NCBI GenBank assembly: GCA_021464415.1
Contig: CM038470.1
Location: 25,135,601-25,199,600 of the forward strand
DNA: 64,000 nt
Reading direction: 5' to 3'
Source: Lonicera japonica
Taxonomy: Eukaryota > Streptophyta > Magnoliopsida > Dipsacales > Caprifoliaceae
How positions within the stretch are numbered: position 1 is the stretch's first letter; each line of letters opens with the position of its first letter. A program made the translations under genes and the position numbers. The notes beneath the pieces were generated by a model. The model was not told the DNA's origin, did not search any database, and worked only from the letters and a program-made list of their open reading frames with translations. This document shows, one piece after another, positions 56,982 to 64,000 of the stretch.

Positions 56982-57002
56982 ACTTTAGCTCTGGTTATAC
57001 TG
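56982..57002 (-). other. Degenerate tRNA-Met primer site of the pararetrovirus (tentative)
   Basis: On the minus strand CAGTATAACCAGAGCTAAAG resembles the caulimovirid primer site TGGTATCAGAGC with a two-base insertion and mismatches. It lies 130 bp upstream of the viral ATG, in the leader, which is where it would be expected. Confidence 0.3.
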
Positions 57003-57151
57003 ACAAAGGTGTTCTACAGTAAGTCATGTGACTTAAGAACGGAATTTTGAAAAGAAATAAGAATTTTGAATGAACAAATTCAAAAGAATTAACTTAATAA
57101 ATTCAAATAATATAAAATAATTATAAAGGACATATGTAGACTTATCCTTAG

Positions 57152-59993
57152 AATAAAGGACCATCTTTTTAGAGACTTAGTTTAAAGGACAAGTTTTGTA
57201 ATAAAGGATAATCTTTTTTAATCAAGGACAAAAATTTTATTATTTTATTATTTCAATTAATTAAGTTGAATTCCAATACTATCCTTCTTAAAAATAAATA
57301 TATTATTAAATTTGAAATTTAATCAATAAAAACAAATTCAAACAAGAAGATAATTTAAGAATTATTCAAAAAAATTCAAAGAATGTAAATGTCTCAAACT
57401 AACCATACATAATATGAGACCAAAGTTGCAAATATGTCTGAGCTACTATTCTCTCATAATAGCAATCAAATATATTATGTTATGTTTTTCTAATTAATTT
57501 TTTGGTAAACATATTAAGCAAGTTACGTTCTTCGAATTAATTTTCTGTTAGACATATTAAACTATATCTTTTCAATTTTATAAGACATGTTTGTTTAGTA
57601 TAATAATAGCAATCAAACATAAAAAAATTTTTATTTAATATAATAATAGCAATCAGACATAATGTCTATACACTATTTTTTAACACATGTTCCTATGAAC
57701 GTATATTTTTTTGGAAAATTGTTTTATGATCTAGGCATTTTAGTTTCTTTAAATATAATGCATTAGCAACACATGTCTACTACTCATACTAGTAAATAAC
57801 CGGGACAATGTGGGTTATATCCAAAATTATTTGTTGACCTACTTTCGAGATTAACATTTTTATATGTTTTATAATTGCGTTCATTTTTTGTGGTATGTGT
57901 CTTACCATTTGACTAATATAGTTATTATGGGCCCTTTCCATCATATTAAGGACAATTAAATTTTAATGGGCCTACTTGTTTGAAGCCTAAGTAATACACT
58001 GTGTCACCAACATTACTCCTTAAGCAAAACTATTTTTAAAATTTTCCAGATCCAAAACATTGTTAGTAGTTCAACATGCATCATCATATCCTTCCAAACA
58101 ACAACTTTAGCCACAAATCCCCTTTTATCCGTGTTTGATTTGCTCATCGTGAGTTGGTAATGGTGTCATAATTTTTCAATTTTTGGCTAATTGAGCTTCG
58201 AGTGATTGACATCTTCCTAACATCTAATAATAATATTCAAAATATGAAGTTTAGATCTCATTCAACCGGAGATTCCTTGGTCAAGTTTAGATGGATTTTC
58301 CAGTTGCAGTACAACTTGCGTTCACACGAATGGATTTGGATTACGTATCCCGTTCATCTTTGCTGTATTAGGGTAAACGCTCTGGTCTTGGCAAAGCATT
58401 TTTCATAATAACTGCATGGTATTTTATTCAATAAATTGGTCAATGTGTTATACTTAGTGGAAATATATTTCTCTTAATATTTAAAACATTTTGTGTACCA
58501 AGAACCGAGTCTTCAATCAAATGTATAAGTTGGTCATTTTAGTAATATATCTACACCTAAAAATCAATGTTTATTGTATTGATTTCTCTTAGCAAAATTA
58601 TGTTTCATATTAATCACATTCGGTTTTTTTTATGTTATCATTTGTAACACTTTGTCTTTCTTGTTCAGCTTAACAGGTATATTTGTTGATTTTTATTTGT
58701 TTCATGGTGCGATGTAATATGTCTAGAAAAAATCTTGGGACGGAGATAAGATATATTAAACATCTCCTTGGCTTTCTTTTTTATGGAGTGGATGAAATCA
58801 TTTAGGTTGGTAATCTTAAGCATACGTGTTTGATGGCACAAATTATTAATTTAATTTACCCCGCCAACCCTGAGATGACACTTGGCCGTCCACATCAACT
58901 ATCAAGTCTGCTTCAGCACAAGGAGCTCGGATGAGCCCTGTTAGGACATTGTAAGAAGGATAGAGCCCCTCAAGAATTAGATACCCATTCGAGAGTCAAT
59001 TACAAACGATAAATTATGAGTCCCAGGCTTCAGAGTTCTTTCGGTGAGCTCTAGAGCTCTCTCTCGCCCAACCACTCTACTAGAGTGGTTAACAGAAATA
59101 TGGGTGACTGCCATCTGTTCTGTAAAGCGCGCAGAACTCCCATCACTTTTATTAAATGCATACCAACTGCATTTAATGCACCGAAATTCATAGAGAAGCA
59201 AGGTCAGAGTTGGTACTGATTAAAGCATGGCCCCATACCTGCTCTGGGAGTTCTGGCCACACATCTCCTCCAGTCATATATATACCAAAAGCATTTACTT
59301 CTTCCAACAACCAAGTTCCAATTAAGAAAAATCAAGCTTCAAGTTAACAATAATCAGAGAAAAGCAAGAGAATCATTAAGCACTACCACATATGTGAGAT
59401 ATCGAGCTCCGTAACCCGCTTCAGAACTCCTAAATCAGAGATGTTAAACTCTGAGTGGCTTAGCCTTCATTTTATTGTAACACTGTGAGGACAAAAGAGT
59501 TAGAAAGACTTTTGTGAGTTTGTAATAATTTTATGTTTATCATCAATACAAAGCAAACTGAGCTCCTAGCTCTATTCCACATGGGAAGACTAACCCGAAT
59601 CTTCATACGAAGCCAACCTCCTTTATAAATATTTGACTTCCTTAAATTTAGCACCTTTACCATTCCAAATATTTGATATAATCATGTGACTGCGTGGTCT
59701 AAAATACCCTTCCAGTTTTTAACACCAACAATGTTTATGCAATTTGACTTTTTTCCTTGGAATACGATTAATTCACTTTTTAAAATTTTGAAATTTGAAT
59801 CTTTCAATTCTTTTTTATAAGAATTCATTTAATTATCGGTTTTAATATTTTAATTTTGTTAGGTCATATATATCTTTAACAAGGGTAGTTTTGGTATACA
59901 CTTAATTTTTCATAAATATTATATAAAATAACAATTTGTCCTTTAGACAAAACTTGTCCTTAAAACTAATTCCACAAAAAGATTGTCATTTGT
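57152..59993. mobile_element. 2.8-kb element with long terminal inverted repeats
   Basis: The left arm (57152-57293; ACCATCTTTTTAGAGACTTA, then AAAGGACAAGTTTTGTAATA) matches the reverse complement of the right arm (about 59879-59993; GACAATCTTTTTGTGGAATT, then AAGGACAAGTTTTGTCTAAA), with one indel of about 18 bp. Arms of more than 100 bp suggest a non-autonomous Mutator-like or foldback transposon. No transposase and no clear 9-bp duplication is seen. It lies in the viral leader. The interior has no recognisable gene; 58870-59660 looks LTR- or promoter-like (GAGCTC-rich, with TATATATACC at about 59276). Confidence 0.5.
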
Positions 59994-60007
59994 TGGAAAG
60001 AGAGTAG

Positions 60008-60046
60008 CAACAAAATTAACTAAAATATCAAATTACAAAATACAAG

Positions 60047-60051
<5 letters not shown>
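60008..60051 (-). repeat. Leader-like direct repeat, right copy
   Basis: Matches 41049-41092 (see there). It ends where the AAT microsatellite begins, so it marks the right edge of the pararetrovirus integrant. Confidence 0.6.

Positions 60052-60131
<80 letters not shown>
60047..60131. repeat. (AAT)n microsatellite, about 85 bp
   Basis: Uninterrupted AAT units, about 28 copies, directly at the right edge of the pararetrovirus. A short tract of the same unit is at the left edge (40290-40303). Confidence 0.95.
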
Positions 60132-60133
<2 letters not shown>

Positions 60134-60898
60134 GAAAAATAAAATAAAAAGAATATGTTTAATAACAAAATTTACTTTTCTTTTAAAAATAATATAAATG
60201 AAAAAGAAATTGTCTAGGCAAGTAAAAGAAATATTTTGGTATTGAAGAGAAAATCTAAACGTAAATACCTAAAGTAATCATCTATTCTCATCTATTTAAA
60301 AGTGAAAACTTTAAAGGAATATTCTAATCATTCCTAACCCAAAATTTGAACCAAATATCAAAATATAAAATTTAGTATTTTTAGAATGATGTAAAACTTG
60401 AACGGAAAGAGTCCTTAATGGTAATACTCAATTTTGGGATGGTATAGTGGTGGTGGCAGTTGCGGGGTTGTGAGGACTTATTTACAATGGAGGCCCAAGT
60501 TAGCCATTACTCGATAGAAAAGAAAATAAAAGAAATTTTCGTCATTGGGCATTGTAGTGTTAACATTAGAACGAGACTAGTTAACATTAGATCGAGACTA
60601 GAAAAGCAGCCCAAAACAGTTTGTTATTAATTAAGATATGTGCTTATTTATGTTAAGAGTGAAACTTATTAGCAATGCCAGAATTGAATGGCTATAAATT
60701 AAATACATGCCCTAGAAACTAGAATATAGTTAATTAAAATGGATAAAATTTTGAGACTATAAATCAAAAAACTATCTACTATACTCATTTGTATTCAATG
60801 AAACAACAAGTTTTAATTACAGCCGCCAATAAAAAAAATGGGTATCAAACTTATTTTTTGTGAAAAAGAATACAAATGCAAGAGTGAAAAAAAATGTT
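60132..60898. other. Intergenic, 3' flank of the invertase gene
   Basis: AT-rich spacer without recognisable genes; it should contain the 3' UTR of the minus-strand invertase gene. Confidence 0.5.
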
Positions 60899-63698
60899 TT
60901 AAAGCATAATGATGGTTGTGAGTACTAGAACAATAAGTAGCGCGTAGTACTTTACGCCTCCTTTTATCAAAATTCTTGGGTCAGCTGCTCCTGAGGGGGT
61001 ATGCGCATCGTTCATTTGCCATACCTTCAGTGACGCCTTAACCCTGGCGTCAGTAGCGTTGTTGAACAAGAAGAGCCGAGCATTACTATATATGGCCTTT
61101 GTTGGATAAACCCTAGAAGTAATGCATGTTCTCCCACCTTGAGCAAAGCTTTCAACTATGGAATGATCAACCTGATTCAAAATTTTCCCAATAATTAATA
61201 GTTTTCTTAATAAATTAAAGGGTTGTTTCATATTTTCATTAAAAAGAATTGGTCTAAAACCAATAATTATACCAGGTTTTTGTCTACAAATTTACAATCT
61301 TTTCAGTCGAGTTGAACAGGAACTTCTAATTTGAAGGGTTAATTCTTTTGAGCAAATGAGTCTTCGCCAAAAAAAAAAAAAAAACTGTATCACTTTTTCA
61401 CCCATCTAACAAAAACGTACTCCTTAAATGAAGTTTTCCAACTTTTTTAATTTAAAATTAAATTAATAGTCCAGATTTGTTAAAGATATTCCAATTTCAA
61501 TTTTTATGAAACATGAAATATAAAGGTTCAATCAAACTTACAAGTATCCTCATAGTTAGGGTTTCATCTTTGAGCACTGGAACTGTGCTGCCATATATTG
61601 ACTTATCAACATCAGTTGCCTCAGAAGACCTATAACAAACAAACAAATATTTAGTTAACTAAAGATTAATCAATAAACCTTTTATTATTGTGCCCAAGAA
61701 AACATAATCAAAATACTATAAATCTCACAATAGTAAACCAGTTTAATTTGTTAGCATTGATTATGTTAAAATTTTGAAATCTATCATGTAAAAAGAGTGA
61801 AGTGAAACATCAACTCTTAATTTACGAACCAAAACATAATCAAATTAGCTCACTGATAATTTTTTCTTAAGTTTTATGTATAAAATAAAATTAAGCAAAA
61901 AAATAGAACCTAACTTTATTTTATGCTTTAGTATTTAGTTTTCAAGCTCTTCTTTTTCAATCGTAACTCTGTAGTTTTCGAGGGAAAAGGTCGAGACTCG
62001 GACTTCATAAAGCTGATGGCAAATAATCATTTTCAGAGATTCCATGAGACAATTCTTCGCACCCCTCTCCAGCAGTTAATTCCCGGTGTTTCTGGCAGAC
62101 ACCGCCTCCGTATTGGGTAAGAATTAACTTTAATGCAGTCGTCTTCAATGACTATCGTGAGACGCACAGGTGTTGGTTTGGTTGTCAAAAATGAGGAAGG
62201 CTTATTTTTGGCGGGTATATGCAAAAAGTTTAAAGTGCGGGTGGATCCAGCATTAGCTGGAGCAATCGCTTCTTTTAAAGCGGTTAAAATCGCTAAGAAC
62301 ATTTGAAGATTTGGCTCTGTATAAGAATATTTTTCCTATTTGAATTTATATTGTTAAATTCATAATTGGCTTTGTATTGTTTAATTCCTAGTTGGATTTG
62401 TATTATCCAATTTCTAGTAGGTTTTGGTTTTGTGCAATCATAGACCCATATGATTTATACCTTATAAATATAACCCTTGTTATAGGTTTTATTGAATAAG
62501 TTGTATTGTATTGTTTACTAACTAGATTAGACATATTTGGAAGATAATATTAAGAGCTCTAATTGGCAGTTAAGGTTTGCTTTGCGCGTTGTACTCGGAA
62601 TTAATCTCATGAATAATAGCCATCACCCGGTGGATTAGTGGCAGTCTTACCAATACCACTTAATTGCTTGCGTGCTTGGTTAGTTGTTTTCTTCCTTAAT
62701 CTCTTGTTTTTCGTATTGTTTGAATATTAATGGTGCTTGTTTATTTAATTATTGTACGCATAATTGTTCGGTCGATCCTACGCTTGTACTAAGGCTTGTT
62801 CTACCGGTATCTTAGCACAATAATATTGCATCTTGGAACGTCATTTTTGAAAGGGATGCACGTACAAGTATTAATTTGATTAAAAGTAATGGCAATAGTT
62901 TGAGCCATATGGTCATATTAGTAATTATTTTAAGAGAATTTTATCTTGTGTAGAATTTTGTAAATGGTCTTTTACTTGTCAAGATGGTAATGGAGTTGCC
63001 CATTGTTTAACTAGACAAGCTAGATTCGCATCCAACTTCGAGTGTTAGAACGAATAGGCCATTTCTTTCTTGTTGCTTTCCCTCCAATATGATTTAAGCT
63101 CTTAATATATCCTCCTTTTATTGAAATAAAAAAGAAACATAAGTATAAAGATTTGCATTTATTAACATTGGGCTGGACTGGGAAGGCACTCAGTTCAGTT
63201 CAAATTAAAAAATTTGCATTATATTTTTGTAAATTCATATTTTTTCAAGAATTTTATACATGTCTAAACCAAAAAACAAGTAGGTCAGAATCAAGTATAG
63301 GCCGTTTGTATACATACTCTAATTTAAACGATGAATTTATGTCACCAAAAAGTACCGGACCGCGTAAAGATGGTTCGGAACTAGACACATATATATCAAG
63401 CTAAAAATGAAGAAAGAGGAAATTAAAGAGGGGACAAACCTGGATTGATCAGTGCAAAAGAAAGTGGTGAGATTGCCCTCACTATCTTTGGAAACATAGA
63501 AGTAAACAGGGGTTTGCTCTGTAAAATTTTCATCTGAAAGAACCAATAGACCAAAAGGCCCCAATGCCCCACGTTGAGAGGCTCCACCATTGGACCCACA
63601 GTTGTAGACTGTATTGCTTTCATTTAGTCTCTCCAAGTCATGTTTATCAAGCTCAAACTCTGCTGTTATATCTAACTGTGCCATTTTCAACAAACACC
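60899..63698 (-). CDS. Vacuolar-type acid invertase (GH32), last three coding exons
   Basis: Minus-strand exons 63440-63698, 61542-61629 and 60899-61171 with GT-AG borders and matching phases give the C-terminal 206 or so residues; the 5' part is beyond the right edge. The sequence carries the beta-sandwich module of family GH32: [80 protein letters not shown], then [20 protein letters not shown] and [20 protein letters not shown]. These match vacuolar rather than cell-wall invertases. The enzyme hydrolyses sucrose to glucose and fructose in the vacuole; catalytic Asp/Glu motifs lie upstream, outside the window. Odd point: after WQMN the protein does not stop within a few residues but runs about 35 more, ending in a hydrophobic tail ([16 protein letters not shown]). 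The exon-1-side acceptor at 63698 is the least certain border. Confidence 0.88.
62098..63110 (+). pseudogene. LINE RNase H remnant in an invertase intron, split by an insertion
   Basis: Plus-strand remains of a LINE-type RNase H domain: [13 protein letters not shown] at about 62104, then after a shift [16 protein letters not shown] and [20 protein letters not shown] (to about 62300). Later, [20 protein letters not shown] at about 62970 gives the end of the same domain. The 600 bp between (about 62305-62895) are AT-rich and include TTATAAATATAACCC (about 62461), perhaps a small LTR-like insert. It lies in the 1.8-kb intron between invertase exons 63440-63698 and 61542-61629, antisense to it. 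Confidence 0.6.
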
Positions 63699-64000
63699 CT
63701 GTCAGCTCAAACTGAGTATATATGTCGAGTTGACTAGGACTATAGTATAGCCTAATTTTATTTTTTTCAAAAGTTGTATTATATAAACAAAATAAGTTAA
63801 TTATTTTAATTCTTAACTTTATACACACACATATATATATCAGCTAATCTGTTTGAAGAATCATGGATCCAACCTTCATCAATAGCTATAACTTTTAAGA
63901 ACAAGACTTATTTCATCTTAAAACTCAATTTGGGACGTTGTAAAAAGATAATACTTTTAGGTCTCATTTGATTTGAGCATTAAAAAATTGGATGGAATTA
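63699..64000. other. Intron sequence of the invertase gene at the window edge
   Basis: AT-rich, no exon recognised; the preceding invertase exon should lie to the right of the window. Confidence 0.5.

Larger units (their letters stand above)
40306..60046 (-). mobile_element. Endogenous pararetrovirus (Caulimoviridae), nested and decayed
   Basis: On the minus strand, right to left, lie recognisable remains of a caulimovirid polyprotein: movement protein (55986-56849), coat (54676-55980 and 46596-47567), protease (44710-45114), reverse transcriptase and RNase H (about 42950-44250) and a C-terminal domain (41576-42950), then an intergenic promoter region. Every part has stops or frameshifts, so it cannot express a complete product. 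A presumed leader segment occurs at both ends (60008-60051 and 41049-41092). Subtracting three later insertions leaves about 7.7 kb between them. AAT repeats border both sides (40290-40303 and 60047-60131). Domain order on one strand fits petuvirus- or florendovirus-like members; genus is not certain. Confidence 0.85.

Noticed and set aside
58870..59660. Possible solo LTR (TGTTAGGACATTG start near 58938; TATATATACC near 59276)
   Set aside because: No matching CA end and no convincing duplication could be found; GCCAACC on both sides (58863, 59610) is short enough to be chance. Left inside the inverted-repeat element.
1..64000. tRNA, rRNA or known small nuclear RNA genes
   Set aside because: No full-length cloverleaf or conserved RNA sequence was noticed; only decayed tRNA-like SINE heads. 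A covariance-model scan would settle this.

Overview
The window is nuclear DNA of a flowering plant, most likely a eudicot. It is AT-rich, its genes have GT-AG introns, it carries many TA/CT/AAT microsatellites, and it contains plant-specific genes (a NAC factor, a thylakoid-lumen protein, an SKU5-like protein, a vacuolar invertase) and plant retroelements. Species cannot be told from the sequence. All exon coordinates were built by hand from reading frames and splice sites.

Layout. 1-4640 is non-coding. 4640-10201 (+) holds a NAC transcription factor of the VND4/5/6 clade (vessel/secondary-wall regulator) with three coding exons and a probable 5'-UTR intron. 10202-16900 is gene-free and holds small foldback MITEs, a 395-bp foldback and a LINE scrap. 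16921-27531 (-) is a seven-exon gene for a TL20.3-like pentapeptide-repeat protein of the thylakoid lumen. Its fourth intron (about 7.9 kb) contains two opposite-strand genes (20467-21024 and 24626-25669, +) that resemble the non-catalytic N-terminal part of SUVH5/6 histone methyltransferases. 28903-29297 (-) is a broken 8-cysteine hybrid proline-rich protein gene. 31094-36644 (-) is a nine-exon SKU5-similar (multicopper-oxidase-like) gene. 60899 to the right edge (-) holds the last three coding exons of a vacuolar-type acid invertase. From memory, the order VND4 / TL20.3 / vacuolar invertase matches neighbouring Arabidopsis chromosome 1 loci (At1g12260, At1g12250, At1g12240), so this looks like a conserved block expanded by repeats.

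40306-60046 is a nested repeat block. The oldest layer is a decayed endogenous pararetrovirus (Caulimoviridae, minus strand; movement protein, coat, protease, RT, RNase H, C-terminal domain), flanked on both sides by AAT repeats. Into it have gone an Athila-type Ty3/gypsy element (47568-54675), a solo LTR with a perfect 5-bp target duplication (45211-46550) and a 2.8-kb element with long inverted ends (57152-59993). Taking these out leaves about 7.7 kb between two copies of the presumed viral leader, close to one caulimovirid genome.

The least expected signal is that the two unrelated LTRs each carry an array of a short palindrome (TGTCGCGCGACA x8; CAAGATCGATCTTG x7) upstream of a TATA box, with neighbouring copies mostly about 20-22 bp apart (two helical turns). 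The second notable signal is the pair of catalytic-domain-less SUVH-like genes inside an intron of a photosynthesis gene.
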